NCBI RefSeq assembly: GCF_900102195.1
Contig: NZ_FNBE01000009.1
Span: 186,001-250,000 of the forward strand
DNA: 64,000 bases
Source: Pseudonocardia oroxyli
GTDB taxonomy: Bacteria > Actinomycetota > Actinomycetes > Mycobacteriales > Pseudonocardiaceae
Reading direction: 5' to 3'
Shown: positions 9,235 through 20,107 of the stretch, in pieces
Layout of the letters: each line of letters starts with the position of its first letter
Position numbering within the stretch: the first letter of the stretch is position 1
Made by a program: the position numbers and the translations under genes
The notes under the pieces: generated by a model
Told to the model about the DNA's origin: nothing
Databases searched by the model: none
The model's input: only the letters and a program-made list of their open reading frames with translations

Positions 9235-9795
9235 TCAGGGCGTGCGGAGGCCGTCGACGATGATCGTGACGAGGGTGTGGGCGCGTGGCTCCCACTCCGC
9301 GTCGGGGATGCGGGAGAGTGCCCCCAGCAGCAGGATGACGTCGGTGGCGTCGACCCCCGCACGCACCTCGCCCGCGGCCCGTCCCCGGTCGAGCAGCAGG
9401 TCGAGCGCCTCGTCCAGCCGGTGGTGCTGCTCCGAGTAGAGGTCCCGCCAGGCCGCGGCCTCGATCGCCGCCATCACGCCGCGTTTGACGCGGGCGTAGT
9501 CGATGAGGTGCTCGAGCCACCGGGTCAGCGCTCCGAGCGGGGTGTGCTCCGCGAGCAGGGGTGCGACGGCGTCGACGAGCCTGCTCATCTCCTGCTCGTA
9601 CACCTCGGCCACCAGGTGTTCGCGGGTGGGGAAGTGCCGGTAGAGGGTGCCCTGTCCCACGCCCGCCGCCTTCGCCACCCGGTGCAGGCGCAGCTCGGCC
9701 GCGCCGTCGTCGGTCCTGCTCAGCTCCTCGCGGGCGGCCTCGACGATCCGGCGTCGGTTCGCGACGGCGTCCGACCGACGCTCACGGCCTGTCAT
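9235..9795 (-). CDS. TetR/AcrR-family transcriptional regulator
   Basis: 186 residues with an N-terminal helix-turn-helix (residues ~8-55: RRIVEAAREELSR through AGVGQGTLYRHFPTREHLVAEVY) and a helical ligand-binding C-terminal domain. ATG 9795 is preceded by GGAAGG at 8 bases; the longer frame to 9828 begins with TTG inside the operator and is rejected. It is divergent from a short-chain dehydrogenase gene, with a symmetric operator-like sequence between them, so it probably represses that gene and itself. The inducer is unknown. Confidence 0.9.
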   Translation of the reverse strand: MTGRERRSDAVANRRRIVEAAREELSRTDDGAAELRLHRVAKAAGVGQGTLYRHFPTREHLVAEVYEQEMSRLVDAVAPLLAEHTPLGALTRWLEHLIDYARVKRGVMAAIEAAAWRDLYSEQHHRLDEALDLLLDRGRAAGEVRAGVDATDVILLLGALSRIPDAEWEPRAHTLVTIIVDGLRTP

Positions 9796-9823
9796 GGCGG
9801 TCGCCTTCCGTCGCAGATAAGTG

Positions 9824-9863
9824 GACAACCGTCCGGTACCGTCGAGCCATCCGGACAGTTGTC
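9824..9863. promoter_or_regulatory. Probable TetR operator between divergent tetR and SDR genes
   Basis: Two inverted copies of one sequence: GACAACCGTCCGG (9824-9836) and CCGGACAGTTGTC (9851-9863), 12 of 13 positions complementary, 14 bases apart. Each copy is itself close to a GACA-NN-TGTC palindrome, so this may be two operators for two TetR dimers. It sits immediately upstream of both genes. Confidence 0.6.
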
Positions 9864-9885
9864 AGCTTAGGTCGGGGAGGCCGGG

Positions 9886-10626
9886 ATGAGTGGAGTCGAC
9901 GGCAAGGTCGTCGTGATCACCGGGGCGAGCAGCGGGATCGGGGCGGCGACGGCGGCGGAGCTGGCGGGCCGCGGCGCCGCCGTGGTGCTGGGCGCCCGGC
10001 GGGTGGACCGGCTCGCGGCGACGGTGACGCGGATCCGGGAGGCGGGCGGCCGCGCGGAGCTGCACCCGGTGGACGTCACCGCACGGGGTGACCTCGAGGC
10101 GCTGGTCGCGTTCGCCGTCGAGCGGTTCGGGCGGCTCGACGTCCTGGTGGGGAACGCCGGAGTGGCCAGGATCGCGCCGGTGGCGGACCTCGACGTCGCG
10201 GACTGGGACGCCATGATCGACGTCAACCTGCGTGGGGTCCTGTACGGCATCGCCGCCGCGCTGCCGGTGTTCCGCGGGCAGGGGTTCGGGCACCTGGTGA
10301 CCGTGGTGTCGACGTCCGGGTTGAAGATCGTGCCGACCCAGGCCGTCTACGCGGGGACCAAGAACGCGGTGCGCACGGTGATGGAGGCGCTGCGCCAGGA
10401 GTCGACCGACGGCGTGCTGCGGACGACCTCGGTGTCCCCGGGGTACGTCCGCACCGAGCTCCTCGACCACATCGACGACCCCGCGCAGCGCTCGCAGGCC
10501 CAGGAGGCCATGGCGGCGCTCGGGATCGAACCGGAGGCCGTCGCCCGGGCGATCGCGTTCGCGATCGAGCAGCCCGAGGACGTCGAGATCGGGGACATCA
10601 CCCTGCGGCCGACCCGGCAGGGCTGA
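9886..10626 (+). CDS. SDR-family NAD(P)-dependent oxidoreductase
   Basis: A 246-residue classical short-chain dehydrogenase. It has the cofactor motif TGASSGIG (residues ~12-19), the structural motif NAG, the catalytic Ser in VVSTSG and the Y-x-x-x-K pair in VYAGTKNAV. The end of the protein, GDITLRPTRQG, resembles serine 3-dehydrogenase/YdfG-like members of family cP2. ATG 9886 follows GGGGAGG at five bases. Substrate unknown. The operator shared with the TetR gene suggests induction by a small molecule that this enzyme may process. Confidence 0.92.
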   Translation: MSGVDGKVVVITGASSGIGAATAAELAGRGAAVVLGARRVDRLAATVTRIREAGGRAELHPVDVTARGDLEALVAFAVERFGRLDVLVGNAGVARIAPVADLDVADWDAMIDVNLRGVLYGIAAALPVFRGQGFGHLVTVVSTSGLKIVPTQAVYAGTKNAVRTVMEALRQESTDGVLRTTSVSPGYVRTELLDHIDDPAQRSQAQEAMAALGIEPEAVARAIAFAIEQPEDVEIGDITLRPTRQG

Positions 10627-10641
10627 GCGCGCCCTACCCCC

Positions 10642-10661
10642 GCATTGTGGCTCCACAATGC
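10642..10661. repeat. Short palindrome, TGTGGCTCCACA family, copy 2 (likely bidirectional terminator)
   Basis: GCATTGTGG-CT-CCACAATGC, perfect 9-base arms, flanked outside by CCCCC and GGGGGG, which extend the stem with one bulge. It lies between the convergent SDR and second tetR genes. No T-run follows, as is common for actinobacterial hairpin terminators. Confidence 0.8.
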
Positions 10662-10668
10662 CGGGGGG

Positions 10669-11271
10669 TCAGCGGGCGGTGAGGCAGGCCTCGAACAGCA
10701 GCGTGCCGTGCCGCACCAGGGCTTCGCGGTCCACGTCCGTGCCCTCGTCCTGCCAGGCCAGGACCAGCTCGGCGAGCCCGCCCAGGCAGAAGTGGGCGGC
10801 GACGCGCAGCTCGTGCGGCTCGACCGGCACGCCCGCCCGGCTCAGCTCGCCCGCGATCAGGGTGGCGAAGCCGCGGTTCGCGGTGCGGCGCCGGGGCCGC
10901 AGCGTCGGGTGCCCGACGGCCTCGACCAGGACCACGCCCTGCCGCGGGTCCTCGGCGAGGCAGCCGGCCACGGCCTCGAGGCAGGCGCGGATCCGGGCGT
11001 GCAGCCGGGGGCCCGCGGCCTCCATCGCGGCCAGCACCACGGCGGCGCGCTCCTCGGTCCCCTCGTCGAAGATCTCGGCGAGCAGGTCGTCGACCGTCGG
11101 GTACTCGGCCACGACGTCGTCGGGGCTCAGTCCGGCCGCCGCGCCGACCGCGGCCGGGGTCACGGCGGCCCAGCCCGCGTCCGCCCAGACGGCCAGGCCC
11201 GCCTCCCGCAGGGCGGCCCGCCGGTGCTCGGACCCGTCCGACCCGGTCGTCCGCAGCTCAGCGGCGTCCAT
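10669..11271 (-). CDS. TetR-family transcriptional regulator (divergent from metG)
   Basis: 200 residues. The HTH region is [53 protein letters not shown] without the usual YYHF recognition motif, so it is a divergent TetR member. The C-terminal domain is helical ([14 protein letters not shown]). ATG 11271 is chosen because TACGGT ends 6 bases before it, whereas the longer frame runs through that promoter. Target unknown. No clear inverted repeat was found between it and metG. Confidence 0.82.
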   Translation of the reverse strand: MDAAELRTTGSDGSEHRRAALREAGLAVWADAGWAAVTPAAVGAAAGLSPDDVVAEYPTVDDLLAEIFDEGTEERAAVVLAAMEAAGPRLHARIRACLEAVAGCLAEDPRQGVVLVEAVGHPTLRPRRRTANRGFATLIAGELSRAGVPVEPHELRVAAHFCLGGLAELVLAWQDEGTDVDREALVRHGTLLFEACLTAR

Positions 11272-11277
11272 CGGCCC

Positions 11278-11283
11278 ACCGTA
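11278..11283 (-). promoter_or_regulatory. -10 hexamer TACGGT, tetR 6 bases before ATG
   Basis: Minus-strand TACGGT followed by six bases and ATG 11271, fitting a leaderless transcript. Confidence 0.5.
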
Positions 11284-11335
11284 GCGCCCGGCGCACGGGC
11301 CGAGGGCCGAGATCCGCCCGGACGGGTCACGGGCA

Positions 11336-11341
11336 TAACCT
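11336..11341 (+). promoter_or_regulatory. -10 hexamer TAACCT of metG
   Basis: TAACCT ends exactly 7 bases before the metG ATG at 11349. No Shine-Dalgarno sequence is visible in between, so metG mRNA is probably leaderless. Confidence 0.5.
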
Positions 11342-11348
11342 GGGCGGC

Positions 11349-13139
11349 ATGAGTTCACCCGTGCTGACCGCCGTGGCGTGGCCGTACGCCAACGGTCCGC
11401 GGCACATCGGCCACGTCTCCGGCTTCGGTGTGCCCTCCGACGTCTTCTCGCGCTTCCGCCGGATGTCGGGCGACCGGGTCCTCATGGTCAGCGGCACGGA
11501 CGAGCACGGCACCCCGATCCAGGTCCAGGCGGACGCCGAGGGCTTGACCCCTCGCCAGCTCGCGGACAAGTACAACGGCGTGATCACCCGCGATCTCCAG
11601 GGCCTCGGGCTGAGCTACGACCTGTTCACCCGGACCACGACGTCGAACCACTACGACGTCACGCAGCAGATGTTCCTGTCGCTGTACAAGAACGGCTACA
11701 TCGTCCCGAAGACCCAGATGGGCGCGATCAGCCCGTCCACGGGGCGCACGCTGCCGGACCGCTACGTCGAGGGCACCTGCCCGATCTGCGGGTACGACGG
11801 CGCGCGCGGCGACCAGTGCGACAACTGCGGCAACCAGCTCGACCCCGCCGACCTGATCAACCCCCGTTCGCGGATCAACGGGGAGACCCCGAAGTTCGTC
11901 GAGACCGAGCACTTCTTCCTCGACCTCCCCGCGTTCTCGGAGTCGCTCGGCCGCTGGCTGTCCACGCGCACGGACTGGCGACCCAACGTGCTCAAGTTCA
12001 GCGCCAACCTCATCGAGAACCTCAAGCCGCGGGCCATCACCCGGGACCTGGACTGGGGCGTCCCCGTCCCGCTCGACGGCTGGTCGGACAATCCGCTCAA
12101 GAAGATCTACGTCTGGTTCGACGCCGTCATCGGCTACCTGAGCGCCTCCATCGAGTGGGCGCGGCGCGGTCCCGACCCGGACGCCTGGCAGCAGTGGTGG
12201 ACCGACCCCGCCGCCGAGGCCTTCTACTTCATGGGCAAGGACAACATCACGTTCCACTCGGTGATGTGGCCCGCGATCCTGCTGGGGCACAACGGCGCGG
12301 GCGACCACGGCGGCGAGCCCGGCGCCTACGGGACGCTGAACCTGCCCAGCGAGATCGTGTCGTCGGAGTACCTCACGATGAGCGGGTCGAAGTTCTCGAC
12401 CTCGCGCGGCACGGTGATCTACGTCGGGGACTTCCTGCGGGAGTTCGGGCCGGACGCGCTGCGGTACTTCATCGCCGTCGCCGGGCCGGAGAACCAGGAC
12501 ACGGACTTCACCTGGGAGGAGTTCGTCCGCAGGCAGAACTTCGAGCTGGCGAACGAGTGGGGCAACCTCGTCAACCGCTCGGTCTCCCTGGCGCACAAGA
12601 ACGTCGGTGCCGTCCCGAAGCCGGTCGCCCCGCACGCGGACGACGCCACGCTGCTGGCCACGTCGAAGGCGGGTTTCGACGTCGTCGGGGACCTGCTGCG
12701 GCGCAACCGGTTCAAGCAGGCGATCGGCGAGGCCATGCGCGTGGTGAGCGCGGCCAACAAGTACCTGTCGGACCAGGAGCCGTGGAAGCGCAAGGACGAC
12801 CCGGACCGCCGGGACACGATCCTGCACACCGCGCTGCAGGTGGTCTCGGACGCCAACACCCTACTCACCCCGTTCCTCCCGCACGCCGCGCAGAAGGTGC
12901 ACGAGGCGCTGGGCGGCGAGGGCGTGTGGGCGGCGCAGCCCGCGATCGAGGCGGTCGACGACCTGGGCGACGGTCCCGGCTACAACGTCCTGACCGGGGA
13001 CTACGAGACCCAGCAGGCCGTCTGGGAGTCGCGGCCGATCGAGGTCGGCAAACCCCTGCAGAAGCCGACCCCCCTGTTCCCCAAGCTCGACCCCGGCCTG
13101 GGCGAGGACGGTCCCTCCTGGGCCCCCATCCAGAAGTGA
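11349..13139 (+). CDS. metG: Methionyl-tRNA synthetase
   Basis: A 596-residue class I aminoacyl-tRNA synthetase that charges tRNA-Met. The HIGH motif is in [19 protein letters not shown] four-cysteine zinc knuckle ([18 protein letters not shown]) lies in the connective domain. The KMSKS loop reads KFSTS within [20 protein letters not shown], a variant seen in actinobacterial MetRS. The anticodon-binding helical domain follows ([22 protein letters not shown]). No C-terminal tRNA-binding EMAP-like domain is present. Followed by a 40-nt palindrome and tatD. Confidence 0.97.
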   Translation: MSSPVLTAVAWPYANGPRHIGHVSGFGVPSDVFSRFRRMSGDRVLMVSGTDEHGTPIQVQADAEGLTPRQLADKYNGVITRDLQGLGLSYDLFTRTTTSNHYDVTQQMFLSLYKNGYIVPKTQMGAISPSTGRTLPDRYVEGTCPICGYDGARGDQCDNCGNQLDPADLINPRSRINGETPKFVETEHFFLDLPAFSESLGRWLSTRTDWRPNVLKFSANLIENLKPRAITRDLDWGVPVPLDGWSDNPLKKIYVWFDAVIGYLSASIEWARRGPDPDAWQQWWTDPAAEAFYFMGKDNITFHSVMWPAILLGHNGAGDHGGEPGAYGTLNLPSEIVSSEYLTMSGSKFSTSRGTVIYVGDFLREFGPDALRYFIAVAGPENQDTDFTWEEFVRRQNFELANEWGNLVNRSVSLAHKNVGAVPKPVAPHADDATLLATSKAGFDVVGDLLRRNRFKQAIGEAMRVVSAANKYLSDQEPWKRKDDPDRRDTILHTALQVVSDANTLLTPFLPHAAQKVHEALGGEGVWAAQPAIEAVDDLGDGPGYNVLTGDYETQQAVWESRPIEVGKPLQKPTPLFPKLDPGLGEDGPSWAPIQK

Positions 13140-13156
13140 CCCGCGCCGGCGCGCCC

Positions 13157-13196
13157 GTGCGCGGTAAGTGGTGCTCTGGCACCACTCACCACTCAC
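13157..13196. repeat. 40-nt intergenic palindrome, copy 2 (TAAGTGGTGC-type arms)
   Basis: GTGCGCGGTAAGTGGTGC, loop TCTG, GCACCACTCACCACTCAC; 15 of 18 positions pair. It has the same length and loop as the copy at 136 but lies between two co-directional genes, metG and tatD. Confidence 0.85.
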
Positions 13197-13218
13197 GAGC
13201 GCCGGAGGTGCGGCGCGG

Positions 13219-16025
<2,807 letters not shown>

Positions 16026-16037
16026 CAACCCCGCAGT

Positions 16038-16688
16038 TCAGGGGAAGGTGAGGCCCAGTGCCGCGCCGAGGTCGCGCAGGGCCTGGTCCTCGCTCGTCAC
16101 CTTGATCGCCCGCATGCCCAGCGCGGCCGCGGGCTTGCAGTTGATGCCCAGGTCGTCGAGGTAGACGCAGTCCTCGGGGCGCACCCCGAGCGTCGCGCAG
16201 GCCAGCTCGTAGATCGCCGGGTCCGGCTTGCGCAGCCCGACCTTGCTGCTCTCGATCACGGAGGCGAACCGGGCCATGATCGCGGCGATCTCGGCGGCGT
16301 GCTCGGCCAAGCGGGACATCTGCGCACCGTGGCCCGCCGGGACGTTGTTGGTGATGCAGCCGAGCCGGTACCCGCGCTCGGCGAGCAGGTCCAGCGCCGC
16401 GACCATCCGCGGCCGGACGGCCCCCGAGAGCACCGCCAGCACCACGCTGCCGGGCAGGTCGTGGCCGAGCGCGCGGGCCTCGGCGGCGAACTCGACGTCG
16501 AACTCCTCCGCGGTGATCTCGGCGCGCTCGAACCGTGCCCAGGCGTTCGTGTCCGGGTCGGTGGAGTTGATGCGCCGCACCAGGTCCTTCGGCAGGCCGC
16601 GCTCGGCCTCGATCCGCGCGAAGGCCTCGAAGGGGGACGCGGTGATCACGCCGCCGAAGTCGAACACCACGGCCGGGAGGTCGGTCAT
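16038..16688 (-). CDS. HAD-superfamily hydrolase, subfamily IA
   Basis: 216 residues. Motif I is VVFDFGGVIT (the second Asp of the usual DxD is replaced by Gly, as in epoxide-hydrolase N-domain-like and FMN-phosphatase-like members). Motif II is CITNNVPAG, and motifs III/IV are KVGLRKPDPAIYELAC and CVYLDDLGINCKPAAALGM. A helical cap lies between motifs I and II. It resembles the N-terminal domain of soluble epoxide hydrolase and acyl-CoA-associated HADs; the substrate is unknown. ATG 16688 follows TACAGT by six bases. Confidence 0.88.
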   Translation of the reverse strand: MTDLPAVVFDFGGVITASPFEAFARIEAERGLPKDLVRRINSTDPDTNAWARFERAEITAEEFDVEFAAEARALGHDLPGSVVLAVLSGAVRPRMVAALDLLAERGYRLGCITNNVPAGHGAQMSRLAEHAAEIAAIMARFASVIESSKVGLRKPDPAIYELACATLGVRPEDCVYLDDLGINCKPAAALGMRAIKVTSEDQALRDLGAALGLTFP

Positions 16689-16694
16689 GATGCG

Positions 16695-16700
16695 ACTGTA
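16695..16700 (-). promoter_or_regulatory. -10 hexamer TACAGT of the HAD gene
   Basis: Minus-strand TACAGT ends 6 bases before ATG 16688, next to the locally AT-rich run TTAATACAGT. Confidence 0.5.
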
Positions 16701-16759
16701 TTAAGTCTGCGCCGGGAACTCCACCCCGCCGCGGCCGCCCCGCGGGGCGATCCCGGAGA

Positions 16760-17614
16760 ATGGCCGGCGTGACCGACCCCGCCACCTCCCGGCTGCTGGG
16801 CCCGGCCGAGGTGCGCGCGCTCGCCGAGCGGTTCGGGATCCGCCCGACCAAACGGCTGGGCCAGAACTTCGTCCACGACCCGAACACGGTGCGACGCATC
16901 GTGAAGGCCGCGACCCTCACCCCGGACGACGTGGTGGTGGAGGTCGGTCCCGGGCTCGGCTCGCTGACCCTGGCGCTGCTCCCCGCCGCGCGCCACGTGC
17001 ACGCGGTGGAGATCGACCCGGCGCTGGCCGCCGCCCTGCCGGGCACGGTGGCCGAGTTCGCCGCGCCGCTGGCCGACCGGCTGACCGTGACCAACCTGGA
17101 CGCCATGAGGGTCGAGCGCCTGGACCCCGCACCCACGGCCGTCGTCGCGAACCTGCCCTACAACGTCGGCGTCCCCGTTCTGCTCCATCTGCTCACGGCC
17201 CTGCCGAGTCTGGAGAAGGGCCTGGTCATGGTGCAGCAGGAGGTCGTCGACCGGCTGGCCGCCGGGCCGGGATCGAAGATCTACGGCGTCCCGAGCGTGA
17301 AGCTGGCCTGGTTCGCGACGGCGCGCAAGGCCGGTCCGGTGCCGCGCGCGGTGTTCTGGCCGGTGCCGAACGTCGACTCCGGGCTGCTCGCCTTCACCCG
17401 TCGCGAGCCCCCGCCCGGGGACCGCGCGGCGGTGTTCGCGCTGGTCGACGCCGCGTTCGCGCAGCGCCGCAAGGCCCTGCGCCCGGCGCTGGCCGGCTGG
17501 GCGGGCAGTGCCGCCGCGGCCGAGCAGCGTCTGCGTGCGGCGGGTGTCGACCCCATGGCCCGAGCCGAGACCCTCGACGTCGAGGCGTTCGCGAGGATCG
17601 CCGCCCAGCCGTAG
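16760..17614 (+). CDS. ksgA: 16S rRNA (adenine1518/1519-N6)-dimethyltransferase
   Basis: A 284-residue Rossmann methyltransferase that dimethylates two adjacent adenines in helix 45 of 16S rRNA. Motifs: [36 protein letters not shown] (SAM), [18 protein letters not shown], the catalytic [14 protein letters not shown] (NLPY), and the [15 protein letters not shown]-terminal signature. Start at ATG 16760; GTG 16769 is an alternative. It precedes an MFS gene and ispE, as in many actinobacteria where ksgA and ispE lie close together. Confidence 0.95.
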   Translation: MAGVTDPATSRLLGPAEVRALAERFGIRPTKRLGQNFVHDPNTVRRIVKAATLTPDDVVVEVGPGLGSLTLALLPAARHVHAVEIDPALAAALPGTVAEFAAPLADRLTVTNLDAMRVERLDPAPTAVVANLPYNVGVPVLLHLLTALPSLEKGLVMVQQEVVDRLAAGPGSKIYGVPSVKLAWFATARKAGPVPRAVFWPVPNVDSGLLAFTRREPPPGDRAAVFALVDAAFAQRRKALRPALAGWAGSAAAAEQRLRAAGVDPMARAETLDVEAFARIAAQP

Positions 17615-17688
17615 CCGTGTCCATCGGCGCGCGCGACTGTCGGGGGTGGCGCCTACGCTTGCGCCGCACCACGAACGCAGGGGGAGCC

Positions 17689-19152
17689 ATGGCCGTCACC
17701 GAGAGCAGTCCGCAGGTCGCGGAGGAGCGCAGCCCGTGGCCCGCGCTGTGGGCACTGGTGGTGGGCTTCTTCATGATCCTCGTGGACTCCACGATCGTCA
17801 CGGTGGCCACGCCCGCGATCCAGGCCGAGCTCGGCGCGAGCGTCGACGGCGTGGTCTGGGTGACCAGCTCCTTCCTGCTGGCCTACGCCGTGCCGCTGCT
17901 CATCACCGGGCGGCTGGGGGACCGGTTCGGGCCCCGGCGCGTCTACCTGGTGGGCCTGGTCCTGTTCACCCTGGCCTCGCTGTGGTGCGGGCTCACCGGT
18001 TCGATCGCGTGGCTCGTCGTCGCACGGGTGTTCCAGGGGCTCGGCGCCTCGATGATGACCCCCCAGACCATGGCGGTGATCACCCGCACCTTCCCGCCGG
18101 ACCAGCGCGGCCGGGCGATGAGCCTCTGGGGCGCGGTGGCGGGCGTCGCCACGCTGGTCGGCCCGATCCTCGGCGGCGTCCTGGTCGACGGGCTCGGCTG
18201 GGAGTGGATCTTCTTCATCAACGTGCCGGTCGGCGCGGTCGCGGTCGTCCTCGCGCTGCGGCTGGTCCCGGAGCTGCCCACCAGCGTGCACCGCTTCGAC
18301 CTGCTCGGCGTGGCACTGAGTGCGCTCGGGATGTTCCTGCTGGTGTTCGGGATCCAGGAGGGCCAGAGCAACGACTGGGCGCCCGGGATCTGGGGCATGA
18401 TCCTGTCCGGGCTCGCCGTGCTGGCGGTGTTCGTGTGGTGGCAGTCCCGGAACCGGGGCGAGCCGCTGATGTCGTTGTCGCTGTTCCGGGACCGGAACTT
18501 CACGTTGGCCAACATCGCGATCACCACGGTCGGCTTCGCGGTGATCGCGATGACCTTCCCGCTCTTCTTCTACGCCCAGGGCGTGCTGGGGCTCTCGCCG
18601 ACGCGCTCGGCCCTGCTGCTGATCCCCATGGCCGTGCTGTCCGGGGCGCTCGCGCCGTTCGTCGGGCGGCTCACCGACCGCGCGCACCCGCGCTGGATCG
18701 CCGGGTTCGGGATGCTCGCCTGGGCCGCGTCGCTGGGCTGGTTGGCGCTGGTCATGGAGCCGGGGGTCGCGATCTGGCACCTGCTGCTGCCGATCGGGCT
18801 ACTCGGCGTGGGCAACGCGTTCGTCTGGGGGCCGGTCGCCACCACGGCCAACCGCAACCTGCCGCTGCGGCAGGCGGGCGCGGGGGCCGGGGTGTACAAC
18901 ACCACCCGGCAGGTCGGCGCGGTGCTGGGCAGCGCCGGCATCGCGGTGTTCATGGAGTCCCGGATCGCGGCCCACCTCGGCGGCGGCGGCACACCGCGGG
19001 GCGAGAGCGTCGCCGCGCTCCCGCCGGCCCTGCACGGCCCGTTCACCACGGCGATGGCGGAGGCGCTGTTGCTGCCCGCGGGGGTCCTGCTCGTCGGGCT
19101 CGTCGCTGTGCTCTCGTTCACCGTGAGCCTGCGCCCCGATCGCGGTCAGTAG
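17689..19152 (+). CDS. DHA2-family MFS drug exporter (EmrB/QacA type, 14 helices)
   Basis: A 487-residue multidrug efflux protein driven by proton motive force. Helix 1 has VDSTIVTVATPAIQAELG (motif D1, the protonatable Asp). Motif A follows helix 2 as GRLGDRFGPRRVYLVG, and motif C lies in helix 5 as GAVAGVATLVGPILGGVLVDGLGW. ATG 17689 is preceded by GGGGGAG; the longer frame to 17617 lacks a ribosome site. It is inserted between ksgA and ispE. No adjacent regulator was seen. The substrate is unknown. Confidence 0.9.
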   Translation: MAVTESSPQVAEERSPWPALWALVVGFFMILVDSTIVTVATPAIQAELGASVDGVVWVTSSFLLAYAVPLLITGRLGDRFGPRRVYLVGLVLFTLASLWCGLTGSIAWLVVARVFQGLGASMMTPQTMAVITRTFPPDQRGRAMSLWGAVAGVATLVGPILGGVLVDGLGWEWIFFINVPVGAVAVVLALRLVPELPTSVHRFDLLGVALSALGMFLLVFGIQEGQSNDWAPGIWGMILSGLAVLAVFVWWQSRNRGEPLMSLSLFRDRNFTLANIAITTVGFAVIAMTFPLFFYAQGVLGLSPTRSALLLIPMAVLSGALAPFVGRLTDRAHPRWIAGFGMLAWAASLGWLALVMEPGVAIWHLLLPIGLLGVGNAFVWGPVATTANRNLPLRQAGAGAGVYNTTRQVGAVLGSAGIAVFMESRIAAHLGGGGTPRGESVAALPPALHGPFTTAMAEALLLPAGVLLVGLVAVLSFTVSLRPDRGQ

Positions 19153-19155
19153 GGT
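19150..19155 (+). promoter_or_regulatory. -10 hexamer TAGGGT of ispE, overlapping the upstream stop codon
   Basis: The TAG stop of the MFS gene (19150-19152) forms the first half of TAGGGT, which ends 6 bases before GTG 19162. ispE could therefore be transcribed separately from the exporter. Confidence 0.45.
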
Positions 19156-19161
19156 TGGGTG

Positions 19162-20106
19162 GTGTTCTCCGCCGTCCGCTCGCCGGTCACCGTCCGGGTG
19201 CCCGCGAAGGTCAACCTGCATCTCGCGGTCGGCGGCGTGCGCGCGGACGGCTTCCACGACCTGGTCACCGTGTTCCACGCGGTGAGCCTGTTCGACGAGG
19301 TGGCGGTCGCGCACAGCGACGAGCCCGGCCTCGAGGTCCACGGCGAGGGCGTGTCCGAGGTCCCGGTGGACGACACCAACCTGGCCTGGCGCGCCGTCGA
19401 CCTGCTCGCCAAGCACTCCGGCCGGGACCCCGCGGTGCGGGTGGTGCTGCGCAAGGGCATCCCGGTCGCGGGCGGCATGGCGGGCGGCAGCGCGGACGCG
19501 GCGGGCACCCTCGTCGCCCTGTCCGCGCTGTGGCGGCTCGACCTCTCCCGGGACGAGCTCAGCGAGATGGCCGCCCAGCTGGGCAGTGACGTCACGTTCG
19601 CGCTGCACGGCGGCACCGCGCTCGGCACCGGCCGGGGCGAGCGGATCGTCCCGGTGCTGTCCCGGCACCCGCTGCACTGGGTGATCGCGCTGGCCCGCCG
19701 CGGGCTCTCCACCCCGACCGTGTTCGGCGAGCTGGACCGGCTGCGCGGCGCCGCCGAACCGCCGGACCGCCCCGTCGAGCCGGTGCTGACCGCGCTCGCC
19801 CAGGGCGACCCGCGCGCCCTGGCGCTGTCGCTGGGCAACGACCTGCAGGCCGCCGCGGTGAGCCTGGCCCCGGACCTGCGCCGCACCCTGCGTGCCGGGG
19901 TGAACGCGGGCGCGCTGGCCGGGATCGTCTCCGGCAGCGGCCCCACCTGCGCCTTCCTATGCCCGGACGCGGAGTCCGCCGTCGAGGTGGCCGCCGAGCT
20001 GGCGGGCGTCGGCGTGTGCCGCACCGTCCGCGTCGCCCACGGACCCGTCCCGGGGGCGCGGGTCGTGGACGACTCCCCCCAACAATGGCCCCCGGCGAGA
20101 GCGTGA
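19162..20106 (+). CDS. ispE: 4-diphosphocytidyl-2-C-methyl-D-erythritol kinase
   Basis: A 314-residue GHMP kinase of the non-mevalonate isoprenoid pathway; it phosphorylates the 2-hydroxyl of CDP-ME. Motifs: [24 protein letters not shown] at the N-terminus, the ATP loop [20 protein letters not shown] and the C-terminal [14 protein letters not shown]. Two adjacent GTG codons (19159, 19162) are possible starts; 19162 fits the TAGGGT-N6 spacing. Its TGA is one base from the ATG of the ABC-F gene, so the two are probably co-translated. Confidence 0.94.
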   Translation: MFSAVRSPVTVRVPAKVNLHLAVGGVRADGFHDLVTVFHAVSLFDEVAVAHSDEPGLEVHGEGVSEVPVDDTNLAWRAVDLLAKHSGRDPAVRVVLRKGIPVAGGMAGGSADAAGTLVALSALWRLDLSRDELSEMAAQLGSDVTFALHGGTALGTGRGERIVPVLSRHPLHWVIALARRGLSTPTVFGELDRLRGAAEPPDRPVEPVLTALAQGDPRALALSLGNDLQAAAVSLAPDLRRTLRAGVNAGALAGIVSGSGPTCAFLCPDAESAVEVAAELAGVGVCRTVRVAHGPVPGARVVDDSPQQWPPARA

Positions 20107-20107
20107 G

